From contig DOPG01000287.1 in NCBI GenBank assembly GCA_003513555.1, positions 1 to 10,051 on the forward strand: a stretch of DNA of 10,051 nucleotides, read 5' to 3'. The DNA comes from Rhodopirellula sp. (GTDB lineage Bacteria; Planctomycetota; Planctomycetia; Pirellulales; Pirellulaceae). Below are positions 1 to 7,351 of this stretch, in pieces. Within the stretch, counting starts at the first letter, position 1, and every line of letters starts with the position of its first letter. Made by a program: the position numbers and the translations under genes. A model generated the notes under the pieces. It was given only the letters and a program-made list of their open reading frames with translations. It made no database searches and was not told where the DNA came from.

Positions 1-247
1 CCGTCCGTGTCGGACTGCATTCTGGACCGTTTGCATAGTGCTGAGTGAAACGCACGCCGTCCCGCGCCAGTTGGTCAATGTTAGGTGTCTTGACCCGCGG
101 GTGACCATAGCACTGCAAGTCCCCGTAACCTAAGTCATCAGCCATGATGACGACAATATTGGGCTTATCAGCGTAGCTTTCGTTACTAACGAGAAACGTG
201 CCCAGATAGACAGAAGCCAAAAGCACGGTTGCGACGCGGAAGTTCAT
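1..247 (-). CDS. Sulfatase, N-terminal fragment cut by the window edge
   Basis: This is the first 82 codons of an exported type I (formylglycine-dependent) sulfatase, which hydrolyses sulfate esters. The ATG at 247 opens a signal peptide with a hydrophobic core (residues about 5-20) and a likely cleavage site after S-Y-A (residue 26). The sulfatase core follows: K-P-N-I-V, then A-D-D-L-G-Y-G-D with the metal-binding aspartates D37 and D38, then T-P-N-I-D-Q-L. The signature C-S-P-T-R has its catalytic cysteine at residue 77, converted to formylglycine in this family. The frame is open to base 1, so the rest of the gene lies outside the window. No clear Shine-Dalgarno sequence precedes the ATG. 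It lies downstream of, and on the same strand as, the sulfatase at 490-2298, so joint expression is possible. The substrate cannot be told from this fragment. Confidence 0.95.
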   Translation of the reverse strand, partial: MNFRVATVLLASVYLGTFLVSNESYADKPNIVVIMADDLGYGDLQCYGHPRVKTPNIDQLARDGVRFTQHYANGPECSPTRT

Positions 248-489
248 GAAGGATCTTTCGAGAGTTGTGGCGAGCGGGTGAATTTGGGCCTAGTGACTGT
301 TGTTGTTTTGAATTGCAATGGCTTCGATCTTGTGGTGCTCAGATGAGCATCCCCAGGCCTCACGGGCAAGGCAATGACTCAAGCGGTCGTTGGTTACAGT
401 GTTGAGGTAGGATCACACTTGGTTGGGGAATCTGGCGGTGGGGACGTTGTTTGCGATGCGCAGTCTACCGCAGCGTTGGGACAGCAAAA
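248..489. other. Intergenic gap between two sulfatase genes
   Basis: These 242 bases separate two minus-strand sulfatase genes. I see no convincing gene. A plus-strand open frame from 374 overlaps the end of the sulfatase at 490 and resembles no family I know. No obvious terminator with a T-tract follows the upstream sulfatase. The gap is long enough to hold a separate promoter for the truncated sulfatase, and one near-palindrome lies in it (337-350). Confidence 0.6.
337..350. repeat. 14-base palindrome (6 + 2 + 6) upstream of the truncated sulfatase
   Basis: TGCTCA-GA-TGAGCA has two perfect 6-base arms around a 2-base centre, about 90 bases upstream of the sulfatase start at 247. The 2-base centre is too tight for a normal RNA hairpin, so a dimeric regulator site is the more natural reading. 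A short palindrome like this can also arise by chance. No second copy was noticed in the window. Confidence 0.3.
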
Positions 490-2298
490 TTACGAAGCGG
501 GGAGAATAGGTTTCCAGTCTTCAATCGTCGCCCAACCGGATTCTACTTCATTAATGGTGATCCGCACGAAGCGTGCATTCTGCGAGAAAGAGACTTTTTC
601 GTCTTGGATTTCGGTAGGCTTCTTTGACTCATGTACGATTTGCCATTCGCGTGCGTTGTTGGAAACGCTAACGGCGTAGTGAATTTTTGTTCGGTTTTTG
701 AATCGAATCTCGATGCCTGATATCGGGCGTTGTTTGCCCAGGTCAAGCTGGATCCACTGAGGTACGGTTCCATTTGACGCCGCCCAACGCGTAATGCGGA
801 CGCCATCAACTGAATGATGAGGCGGATTGCCACTTTGATGCGAGGACGCCGAGATGGTGCCATGAGGAGTCGAGATCGGTTGATCGCTAACTGAAGCAGA
901 ACGGGGTTTGCCGCGGTTTTGTGGATCATAGGCAGGATTGTGTGTGGGCATTTGGGCTTCCACCGAACTTCGCCATTGTTGCAGTCGCTTTAATAGGTCA
1001 GAAGCAATGATCTCTTCGGTGGCTGCTAGATTGGTTCGTTCTGCCGGATCAGCTTCGAGATTATAAAGTTCAATGGCATTATTTTCGAAAAACTCAATCA
1101 GCTTCCAATGCCCCTTGCGAATAGCACCGTAGGGCTTGGTTCGGTGGTAGTGTGGGTAATGCCAATACAATTCATCCCGCGACCACGGAGCGTTTGGATT
1201 CTGTAACAAGGGAACAAGGCTCAAACCATCGACATGTTGTTGGGGCATTGGCTTGCCGCCGGACATTTCCAGCAAGGTGGGGTAAAAGTCATTACCAATG
1301 ATGGGGACCGTGCACTCGGAACCAGGACGGGTGACGCCGGGCCAGTGAACGATGGTTGATACGCGTGTGCCGCCCTCGTAAGCGAGTGCTTTGGCCCCAC
1401 GCAAACCTGCTGATGCTAGTTCGGAGGTGCCTCCGTTATCAGAGGTAAAGACAATGACGGTGTTGTCCGATAAACCTAGCTCCTCGAGTTTGGAACGCAC
1501 ACGTCCCACGCTACGGTCAAGTAACTCCGTCATCGCTGCAAAAGAGGGGTTCACTCGTTCCGTGTGCGGTTTGGGGAATTTGAGTGCTTTCTCTCGGTAC
1601 TTTTGAACCAAGTCGGGTGGGGCCATGATGGGGCCATGAACTGTGTAGTAAGAGAAATAAAGAAAAAAGGGATCGCTTTGATTCGCTTCAATGAACTCAA
1701 CTGCCTGATCGGTAAGTGCATCCGTCAGGAAGTCACCTTTGTTTCCGTCATCGAGGTTGGGCATCCCAAACGGTGAAAAGTATTTCCCGGGACCTTTTGG
1801 CTGGCCCCATTCACGCCCAGCAATGTTTTGGTCAAAACCATGGGATGTTGGGTAGTGCTGTTCAAAGTCTTCCGCACCGATCGGCATCAAATGCCATTTA
1901 CCTACGAACTGACTTCGGTAGCCCTCCGATTTCAACGCCTCGGGTAAAGTCGTTTCCGCCAGGCCCATGCGCATATTCCAGTCAGGAATCTGAAGGGGGG
2001 CGTTACGTCGACGATGTCCAGCGATCCAGTCAGTAAGATTGGTTCTTGCAGGGTATTTACCTAGCAGGATTGCCGCTCTGCTCGGTGAGCATACGGTGCA
2101 AGCAGAATATGCCTGGCTGAATTTCAAACCGTCTGAGCAGAGTCGATCAATATTTGGCGTCTCATGAAACTGTGAGCCAAAGCAACCCACATCGCCAAGT
2201 CCTAGGTCATCCACGAGAAAGAAGACAATATTCGGCTTCTGGGCTGCCTGCGTTGTGCCCATCAAAAATAGCAGGAGAAGAACCGATTTAATTTTCAT
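490..2298 (-). CDS. Exported sulfatase with C-terminal F5/8 type C (discoidin) domain
   Basis: A 602-residue formylglycine-dependent sulfatase, expected to remove sulfate esters from carbohydrate outside the cytoplasm. Residues 1-19 form a signal peptide (Leu-rich core, then T-Q-A-A). The alkaline-phosphatase-fold domain spans about 21-450. It shows metal ligands D30 and D31, the signature C-S-P-S-R with catalytic C70, G-K-W-H-L (K134, H136), H221 in T-V-H-G-P, and S-D-N-G-G (D287, N288). R-G-A-K (K303) and Y-E-G-G-T-R follow. Residues about 478-600 read as an F5/8 type C domain: S-A-S-S start, D-G ligand-loop region, W-I-Q-L-D-L-G-K, then F-V-R-I-T-I near the end. Such domains often bind carbohydrate, so it may hold the enzyme on a sulfated glycan. 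The ATG at 2298 fits the signal peptide; no strong ribosome-binding site is visible. Substrate class is not predicted. Confidence 0.95.
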   Translation of the reverse strand: MKIKSVLLLLFLMGTTQAAQKPNIVFFLVDDLGLGDVGCFGSQFHETPNIDRLCSDGLKFSQAYSACTVCSPSRAAILLGKYPARTNLTDWIAGHRRRNAPLQIPDWNMRMGLAETTLPEALKSEGYRSQFVGKWHLMPIGAEDFEQHYPTSHGFDQNIAGREWGQPKGPGKYFSPFGMPNLDDGNKGDFLTDALTDQAVEFIEANQSDPFFLYFSYYTVHGPIMAPPDLVQKYREKALKFPKPHTERVNPSFAAMTELLDRSVGRVRSKLEELGLSDNTVIVFTSDNGGTSELASAGLRGAKALAYEGGTRVSTIVHWPGVTRPGSECTVPIIGNDFYPTLLEMSGGKPMPQQHVDGLSLVPLLQNPNAPWSRDELYWHYPHYHRTKPYGAIRKGHWKLIEFFENNAIELYNLEADPAERTNLAATEEIIASDLLKRLQQWRSSVEAQMPTHNPAYDPQNRGKPRSASVSDQPISTPHGTISASSHQSGNPPHHSVDGVRITRWAASNGTVPQWIQLDLGKQRPISGIEIRFKNRTKIHYAVSVSNNAREWQIVHESKKPTEIQDEKVSFSQNARFVRITINEVESGWATIEDWKPILPAS

Positions 2299-2345
2299 TG
2301 CACTGATCTGTAGTGGTTTGTCTGTCGCCTGATGTTCTCAAAAAC

Positions 2346-2362
2346 TCTGACATTCCGTCAGA
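2346..2362. promoter_or_regulatory. Inverted repeat upstream of the sulfatase, possible operator
   Basis: TCTGAC-ATTCC-GTCAGA has two perfect 6-base arms around a 5-base centre. It ends about 48 bases upstream of the sulfatase start at 2298, within the likely promoter region. The position and symmetry fit a regulator site or a hairpin in the 5' leader. No matching copy was noticed upstream of the other sulfatase, so a shared regulator is not supported. Confidence 0.3.
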
Positions 2363-2497
2363 CACAACAGTGTATCAGTTGATAGCAACCAATGGTCGCG
2401 GCAAAGCAGCAGGTGTGCGTCGCTGAACATGATGGCAGCAGTCTCGGTCGTGCTGTGCTGATGGACGCAGGATTCTGGTTCAGTTGCCTGCGATCAG

Positions 2498-2512
2498 CTG
2501 TCAGGGCGACAG
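2498..2512 (-). terminator. Weak hairpin after the coiled-coil gene, possible terminator
   Basis: CTGTC-AGGGC-GACAG forms a 5-base stem with a 5-base loop, about 20 bases past the stop codon of the minus-strand coiled-coil gene at 2531. There is no run of T after it on the minus strand, so intrinsic termination would be weak. The call rests mainly on position. Confidence 0.2.
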
Positions 2513-2530
2513 AATCAGGGAACCAACCGG

Positions 2531-3643
2531 TTACGGATTTATGCGAGTGAAAAGCACCTTGGCGATCCGCTGGGTGCCAAGATCGGCTTCCGATGTCAGC
2601 TGGCTAATGAGATTATTTGATTCATGGTGCGTTGATTCGACCATGGCTCGGTTGAGTTGCAGAAGCGGTCTGTCGGTCACTTCGTTCCCGAGACGATCCA
2701 GATCCCAACGTTTGAGCGTTATATATGTCGAAAAACTTTTGGTTTCGGATAGCACGACACGGGTATCAACAGGAGCGTTTTGTCCAAGGTCCGCCGACGA
2801 GACCATTTTGGTCACCTGACGTACTCTTCCTTTTCCCCTCAGGTGAATGTCAAACTTGAACGCGTGCTTGTATTCTTTAAAAGAATGTATCGCTGCATAC
2901 TCCAACGCTTCTTGCAGAGTAAGGGCGTCACCCGCGGTAGGCTCTGTTTTAGCTAGTTGTTGCAAAGAGTCGATTCGATGCATCAGACGCCGCAGGACTC
3001 GCACATCATCAAAGAACGCCTGGTCAAGGACAGAGTTCTGAGTTTGTTTGCGTGCGATCGAACTGAAAGACATCTGTTTGGCAGCTGCTTTGATAAGTTG
3101 ATTGACCTGTTCTTCTTCAGAATTCAACTGCGTAATTGTTTGCTGGATCTGACTAGCCAAGTTGCGTATTGCAAAGCGATCGCTTTCCATGTCGCTCGAG
3201 AGTTCGCGATACTTCTCCTTCAGTATCTCAAGTTCGGTTCGTGCTTCACGCAGTGACTTGAATGACTTTTCCCAATCAGAAGCAAGCTTCTCCGTTCTTG
3301 TGACGAACGTGGCGATGCCGGGTTTCTTATTAATCAGGTGGGAAAATGTAATTCCAAGGCACTTCGCGAAACTGTCTGTTTTACTAAATGCAAGTTGGTA
3401 AGCAGTCCAACACTTGGACTCTTTAATGGTTCTGTCATTGAATTCAGCTTCAGTTGCACGGAGACGTGATCTAGCAACCCGTAGCTGCGTCTCGTTTTCT
3501 ATCTCAAACTGGCGGAGACGCTTTGCTAGTTGTTTTTGTTGTTTCTCCAATTCAACTTTGTGATTCAGCATTGCCCTTCTGTTGCGTAGGTGGACGTAGA
3601 CCTCACTCGTTGCGTGTTCGAAAAAGTCGTGAAGCTGATTCAT
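2531..3643 (-). CDS. Coiled-coil protein of unknown function, downstream partner of the HEAT-repeat gene
   Basis: A 370-residue protein without signal peptide or clear membrane segment, so probably cytoplasmic. Residues about 15-95 and 115-200 are rich in Glu, Lys, Arg, Gln and Leu and look like two long coiled-coil helices. They are separated by a less charged break (about 92-117) containing L-G-I-T-F and ending T-R-T-E. Residues about 260-315 look beta-rich (for example F-K-F-D-I-H-L), and the C-terminus is again helical. The ATG start (3641-3643) overlaps the TGA stop of the upstream gene in ATGA, indicating translational coupling. Its length and order of elements match the C-terminal half of that upstream protein, so the two may be paralogous. 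I do not recognise the family. A scaffold or filament role would be a guess from the coiled coils alone. Confidence 0.85.
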   Translation of the reverse strand: MNQLHDFFEHATSEVYVHLRNRRAMLNHKVELEKQQKQLAKRLRQFEIENETQLRVARSRLRATEAEFNDRTIKESKCWTAYQLAFSKTDSFAKCLGITFSHLINKKPGIATFVTRTEKLASDWEKSFKSLREARTELEILKEKYRELSSDMESDRFAIRNLASQIQQTITQLNSEEEQVNQLIKAAAKQMSFSSIARKQTQNSVLDQAFFDDVRVLRRLMHRIDSLQQLAKTEPTAGDALTLQEALEYAAIHSFKEYKHAFKFDIHLRGKGRVRQVTKMVSSADLGQNAPVDTRVVLSETKSFSTYITLKRWDLDRLGNEVTDRPLLQLNRAMVESTHHESNNLISQLTSEADLGTQRIAKVLFTRINP

Positions 3644-5763
3644 GGTTGATCCCCGAAGTCTTTTTCAAGTTCGGACCGAATGAATGCCACGCAGTTTTTT
3701 ACACAGTAGGCTGATGTGGCAACTTCGGTTGACCGTATGGCGTGCAGGGCTTGTAAAGAACCAAGCTGAGTTGCTGAACTGTTGAATTCATTGAGTGTGT
3801 CGCGAAGCTGTTCTTCTCCCTTCCAGGAAATTTCCTGGTAGTCGTAGTGTGCGTTGAGCTGCGCATCGCCTTGTGCTTTACCTTCCAACCGATGGGAGGG
3901 ACTAGTGCTCACGGACGCTGCTCGAAAAGCAACACTGCATTGCATGTTTGAGTTAACCTTTTGCGTCCGCTGCGTTTTTATGAAGCCGTCTGCGACAGAG
4001 GTTGCGATATTCGCCGCCGCTTTGGTGAATCGCTGCTTGTCCTCGTTCAAAGGGGAGTCGAGTTCGAACAAGGCGTTTTGCAGGGTACGGTGTTCCACTT
4101 GGTGTTGACGCAATTCCGTAATGCACTGTCGGAGGGTTTCGCTTTGGGGCGAGTTGGTAATGAACTCTTCCGTCCCTTGGCTTTTGTCAGTGTTGAGCGC
4201 AGCAAGAATTTCAGCGTCAATCGCATTGCGGAGGTCGCGTACTTCCTGCTGGCTTTTCGTCGATGCCTGACTCGCCGCGACTAACTCTTCCTCGGCCTCC
4301 CGCAAGGGTTGGTTTATTGAATCGGACTTTGATCGAGTATGCGAAAGCGCGTCACTTGAGGCGTTAGAGGCTTCGTCGGCCTGCCTGAGTTTCGCCTTTA
4401 AATCTTTCGCTTTCTGATGAAGCAGCTCTGTTCTCGTGGGCCAGAAAAAATTAGCAATGGAAGAGGTTATGCCCGTGGACGCGCGTTTGATCCGCTTGAG
4501 TGATGCGGCGAGCGAATCTCCTTCGCTTTGGACTTGCTTTAGCATTTTCAGCTGTTCGTTAGCGTCCGCTGTGTTTTCCTTGATGTCATCAGCCAAGTCT
4601 GCATAAACAAGGTCATGGTTCAGAAGAGCCCTCTCAAAGCGTTTCTCTGAGCTAATCGCTTCGGTTTGTTTTTCATGTAGGGATGCGTAATGGGAGTTCA
4701 GAACGGCAACATTTTCACCAAAGAGTGAGTTAAAACGCTGTGCCGTGCCCCAGTTAAAACCGGGGGGCGGTGTGGGCGAAACAAGTTGTTCAACGGCCAG
4801 GTCCGTGTGACGTTCTTCAAAAATGCTCAGTTGAGATGGGGGACGGGACGTCGCCTCTGCCGTGCCAGTTGAAATCAGTTCTGCAAGAAGCACTTCCTCT
4901 TCGAACGTCGAGTCAACTTGGGATGCGAGATTTGATGGAGTAGCATCAGTCACGGCAGGAAGCGACTTAGACGCGGCAGCAACCGGCGCGGCGGGAGGGG
5001 TTGGGCCGGCGGTTGTGTCGGTAGGCTGATTGTCGTCCGGTTGGGATTGCTCCTGTGGTTCCACCTCGGTTTTGGATTCAGGATGACTGGCGTGTGAAGT
5101 GGCGACTTTGTCAGGTGGTTGTTCGGTTGTTTTCGAGTGGGGAAGCTGCTCTTCCGCATCTGGCTTTGAGTCGTGACTTGCTAGCTGGGTTGGCGGTTGT
5201 GTGGTGGGTAGCGGTGTGGGTGAATCTACGGCCGCTCCTGTAATTGGGGGAGGGTGTGCTGGGTTCGTGTCGCTATTGAGCGTTTGTTGGACAGAGGGGG
5301 CGGCTTGTGGTGCCGTCTGTTGGGATGCAATGGCCGCGAGTGCGTCAAAGTCGAGTGCGACCGGGGCAATGCCATCTCGCTCGAGGATTTCCAGGGAAGA
5401 CTCAGCGGCGTGACGCACAGCATAACCTTTGTCGTCCAGCAACCGTCTCAGTGGCTCAATCGCGCGACCGTCGTTACGAGATCCGAGCAGGGCTGCAGCA
5501 TCACGCCGAACGTTTTCGATTGAGTCCTGAAGGCAGTGGATTAATGCGAGCACGGCGGATGCAGAACCATGTATCCCGATTGCTTTGACGACCTCTCTTC
5601 GTAGGTGCCGGTCTTCCACAGACAACAGCCCAACGAGTGCACCTAAGCTGGCTTGATCATCAAGCTTGCCAAGCTCAGCGATCGCCTTGCGTTGCTCATA
5701 GGAAGTTGTAGCTTCTCCCGACGCGATTGCTATTAGTCGTTCGTGGTCAGTCACGTGAGTCAT
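3640..5763 (-). CDS. HEAT-repeat, Pro-rich linker and coiled-coil protein of unknown function
   Basis: About 707 residues from the ATG at 5763; an in-frame TTG at 5802 would add 13. I prefer the ATG, although the AAGGA before it touches the codon and is too close for an ideal ribosome-binding site. Residues about 10-130 contain three to four HEAT/PBS-lyase-like helical repeats, with recurring A-L-x-x-L and V-R-R-D-A-A style helices (for example R-R-D-A-A-A-L-L and V-R-H-A-A-E). Residues about 145-330 are a low-complexity linker rich in Pro, Thr, Gln, Ser and Ala. Residues about 345-580 are coiled coil, interrupted near 431-446 by G-I-T-S-S and T-R-T-E. The last roughly 100 residues may be a small globular domain. 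No signal peptide is seen. HEAT repeats usually bind protein partners, and the partner is plausibly the product of the coupled downstream gene. Function unknown. Confidence 0.87.
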   Translation of the reverse strand: MTHVTDHERLIAIASGEATTSYEQRKAIAELGKLDDQASLGALVGLLSVEDRHLRREVVKAIGIHGSASAVLALIHCLQDSIENVRRDAAALLGSRNDGRAIEPLRRLLDDKGYAVRHAAESSLEILERDGIAPVALDFDALAAIASQQTAPQAAPSVQQTLNSDTNPAHPPPITGAAVDSPTPLPTTQPPTQLASHDSKPDAEEQLPHSKTTEQPPDKVATSHASHPESKTEVEPQEQSQPDDNQPTDTTAGPTPPAAPVAAASKSLPAVTDATPSNLASQVDSTFEEEVLLAELISTGTAEATSRPPSQLSIFEERHTDLAVEQLVSPTPPPGFNWGTAQRFNSLFGENVAVLNSHYASLHEKQTEAISSEKRFERALLNHDLVYADLADDIKENTADANEQLKMLKQVQSEGDSLAASLKRIKRASTGITSSIANFFWPTRTELLHQKAKDLKAKLRQADEASNASSDALSHTRSKSDSINQPLREAEEELVAASQASTKSQQEVRDLRNAIDAEILAALNTDKSQGTEEFITNSPQSETLRQCITELRQHQVEHRTLQNALFELDSPLNEDKQRFTKAAANIATSVADGFIKTQRTQKVNSNMQCSVAFRAASVSTSPSHRLEGKAQGDAQLNAHYDYQEISWKGEEQLRDTLNEFNSSATQLGSLQALHAIRSTEVATSAYCVKNCVAFIRSELEKDFGDQP

Positions 5764-6033
5764 TCCTTCAGCGTTCGGCTGGGATGTCCAATCTGGTATC
5801 AAGTTTAGTTTTCTGAATGAGGAGGTCTACGTTTTCTTGTTGATTTTGGCGGCACTAGGGAAGCTAAATGGTTCCCATGACTGCTTTTTAGGGATATCCG
5901 CCCGTTTTGGAGTTCTGCTGACATACCTATTGTTGCTGCGCTAGCTGCTTGTTCGGCTCTTACCGAAGCTTCTGTTGGCGCTCTGTTTTTTAAAATTCAT
6001 TGTTTTTGACGGTTCTGTGTTACGGATGTGTTG

Positions 6034-6058
6034 TCCTGCATGAGATTCACATGCAGGA
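6034..6058. repeat. Perfect 9-base inverted repeat with 7-base loop
   Basis: TCCTGCATG and CATGCAGGA are perfect complements separated by AGATTCA. The hairpin would be stable in RNA or single-stranded DNA. No T-tract follows on either strand, so it does not look like a standard terminator. It could be an operator, a small structured leader, or the remains of a mobile-element end; nothing here decides between these. Confidence 0.45.
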
Positions 6059-6156
6059 ATTCGGCGTCGAGTTGGGGAATTGGCGGAGCTCGGTCTTGGG
6101 GTATGCCTTGGTAAATCAGGATACTGCGAAGGCGTAGTTTGCATGCGGGGTTCTTT

Positions 6157-6168
6157 GTTTTGCAAAAC
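6157..6168. repeat. 12-base perfect palindrome GTTTTGCAAAAC
   Basis: The 12 bases read the same on both strands and lie between GGTTC (6149-6153) and GAACC (6176-6180), giving a nested symmetric structure. It sits about 90 bases upstream of the start of the methyltransferase pseudogene. A dimeric transcription-factor site is a reasonable guess, but the evidence is symmetry only. Confidence 0.35.
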
Positions 6169-6260
6169 CGCATTGGAACCTTGGGGCCTGTGTCGCGTGT
6201 TCACGTGGCCGCTGTTGAATAGGTATGCATCGATCCGTCCACAACACTCATTGATGAAAG

Positions 6261-6884
6261 TTGGCCGTGCCCCTAGTCGAAATAGACCTACCCGATTCCG
6301 CTGTACTCTTCTCGCACGTGCCCGACGCTGACTCGTTGATCGACGAGTCCAATGAAGCGGTCGGAAGTTTTATGTTGGCCGATCAAGAGGTGATCGAGAA
6401 TTTTGCTGTAACCTGTGATCTTTAGCTTGCTCAATCCGCTTTGGCGTGGATTCCACGTGAGAATTCGCTAACAGGTGATCGCTTCTGTGAATTGGGCAGT
6501 GGCTTTGGAGTCGTTGCGATGTTGGCCGCCGACCTCGGGATAGTGGCGATTGGGATCGAAATTGAGCAGGTGTTGGTGGATCAGGCAAAAAAATTTAGCA
6601 GTGCGATTGGGGAACGGTGCGAAGCTCTACTGCGGCAGTCTCATTCCACATGACACGTTGGATCAGTTAGATGTGGATCGCGATATCCAGAATGTGTCGG
6701 TTGAAGAGGATGATGTGTATCGCGAGCTAGGGTTGTGTATGGAAGATTGCGACCTGTTTTTGCGTTTACATGGCCGGGCGAACAGATCTTCTCTGAGCAG
6801 GTATTTGAGAAGTGGCTCGCCTCTGGTGCCATGTTACTGACCTATCTTGGGCGTGATGGAATGCAACTGCATCGAAAAGTGTGA
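6261..6884 (+). pseudogene. Broken class I SAM-dependent methyltransferase
   Basis: Joining three stretches restores a protein of about 207 residues that reads as a Rossmann-fold methyltransferase. The first stretch (TTG 6261 or GTG 6267) ends at an in-frame TAG (6423-6425). The same frame then continues with motif I, E-L-G-S-G-F-G (from 6489), and the acidic strand G-I-E-I-E. At GGGG (6609-6612) the frame must shift by one extra base to read Y-C-G-S-L-I-P and later M-E-D-C-D-L-F. At TTTTT (6757-6761) one missing base must be restored to read W-P-G-E and then L-L-T-Y-L-G, ending at TGA 6882-6884. The restored order (SAM site, D-L-F-F-A before W-P-G-E, G-A-M-L-L-T-Y) is consistent along its length, which supports one ancestral gene. 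The substrate is unknown. The two indels lie in homopolymers and cancel each other, so sequencing error is possible for them but does not explain the TAG. Confidence 0.8.
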
Positions 6885-7074
6885 GTTATCCAGCTCTCTC
6901 TTATTCTCGATGTGGTGTGGCTTAGGGCCCTGTTCCTTTTCTTGTTTTCCCCGCGGGAATTTGTGACGCTGGTTGCGGGCGGGCATTGGTTCGGTAGCAG
7001 ATGTTGCCATGTTGATACCCTACCACGCACGAGGTGGCTGAAGATTTCGCTGAAGTTGCCTGGCGTGCTGAATC
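6885..7074. other. Short intergenic region before the small-gene pair
   Basis: About 190 bases between the methyltransferase pseudogene and the DUF2805-like gene. An in-frame GTG at 7034 could extend that gene by 18 residues, but those residues do not look like the family start. I see no other gene. The promoter of the small-gene pair should lie here, but no boxes stand out. Confidence 0.5.
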
Positions 7075-7078
7075 AGGA
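7075..7078 (+). promoter_or_regulatory. Ribosome-binding site of the DUF2805-like gene
   Basis: AGGA is followed by a 9-base spacer to the ATG at 7088. It supports that ATG over the in-frame GTG at 7034. Confidence 0.6.
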
Positions 7079-7087
7079 ACTAACACG

Positions 7088-7351
7088 ATGAATGATTTAA
7101 CGCGTGCTGAAAAGGACCGCGTGATCCAAATGGCGTGGGAAGATCGCACAAGCTTTGATGCGATCCGCACACAGTTCGCACTGTCGCCCGGCGAGGTGAT
7201 CAAGCTGATGCGATGCGAGATGACACCGAATTCTTTTAGAATGTGGCGAAAACGCACGGCCGGCCGGAGCACGAAGCACGAACGAAGGTTCGAAGCTCAG
7301 CATGAAAGGAACGAATTACGGCGTTTCCGTTGCAAATCTCAGCGAGGATGA
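7088..7351 (+). CDS. DUF2805/TIGR03643-like small helix-turn-helix protein
   Basis: An 87-residue protein starting M-N-D-L-T-R-A-E-K-D-R-V-I-Q-M-A-W-E-D-R. Residues 4-63 match my memory of the TIGR03643/DUF2805 family: A-E-K-D-R-V-I-Q-M-A-W-E-D-R, then S-P-G-E-V-I-K-L-M-R, then F-R-M-W-R-K-R and a basic G-R-S-T-K-H. Residues about 22-57 read as a helix-turn-helix-like segment, which suggests nucleic-acid binding, but the family's role is not established. Residues from about 66 are a charged tail beyond the usual end of the family. AGGA at 7075-7078 supports the ATG. The stop TGA (7349-7351) overlaps the first possible ATG of the next gene, so the two are probably translated together. Family members are, from memory, often near photolyase/cryptochrome genes, as here. 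Confidence 0.85.
   Translation: MNDLTRAEKDRVIQMAWEDRTSFDAIRTQFALSPGEVIKLMRCEMTPNSFRMWRKRTAGRSTKHERRFEAQHERNELRRFRCKSQRG

Larger units (their letters stand above)
2299..2530. other. Intergenic region between the coiled-coil gene and the sulfatase
   Basis: These 232 bases lie between the stop of the coiled-coil gene (2531) and the start of the sulfatase (2298), both on the minus strand. They hold no gene that I can support. Two short inverted repeats are present: one near the coiled-coil gene's end (2498-2512) and one about 50 bases upstream of the sulfatase start (2346-2362). A sulfatase promoter probably lies here, but I cannot place its boxes with confidence. Confidence 0.6.
5803..6260. other. 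Gene-poor region with inverted repeats
   Basis: About 460 bases between the divergent HEAT-repeat gene (minus) and the methyltransferase pseudogene (plus). The open frames here have poor coding character and no family resemblance. Promoters for both sides are expected but I cannot place them. The notable content is a 9-base inverted repeat (6034-6058) and a 12-base perfect palindrome (6157-6168) set inside a wider GGTTC/GAACC pair. Confidence 0.55.

Noticed and set aside
374..679. Open frame on the plus strand overlapping the end of the sulfatase
   Set aside because: It runs antisense into the sulfatase coding end and shows no family resemblance.
4950..5423. Several overlapping open frames within the Pro-rich linker region of the HEAT-repeat gene
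   Set aside because: They are by-products of the low-complexity, stop-poor linker sequence and lie in other frames of a well-supported gene.
3640..5802. Start of the HEAT-repeat gene at TTG 5802
   Set aside because: The ATG 13 codons later (5763) is the more usual start, and the extra residues add nothing to the HEAT repeats. The TTG remains possible.
6080..6331. Plus-strand open frame of 83 codons before the methyltransferase
   Set aside because: No family resemblance, and its end overlaps the methyltransferase start in a different frame.
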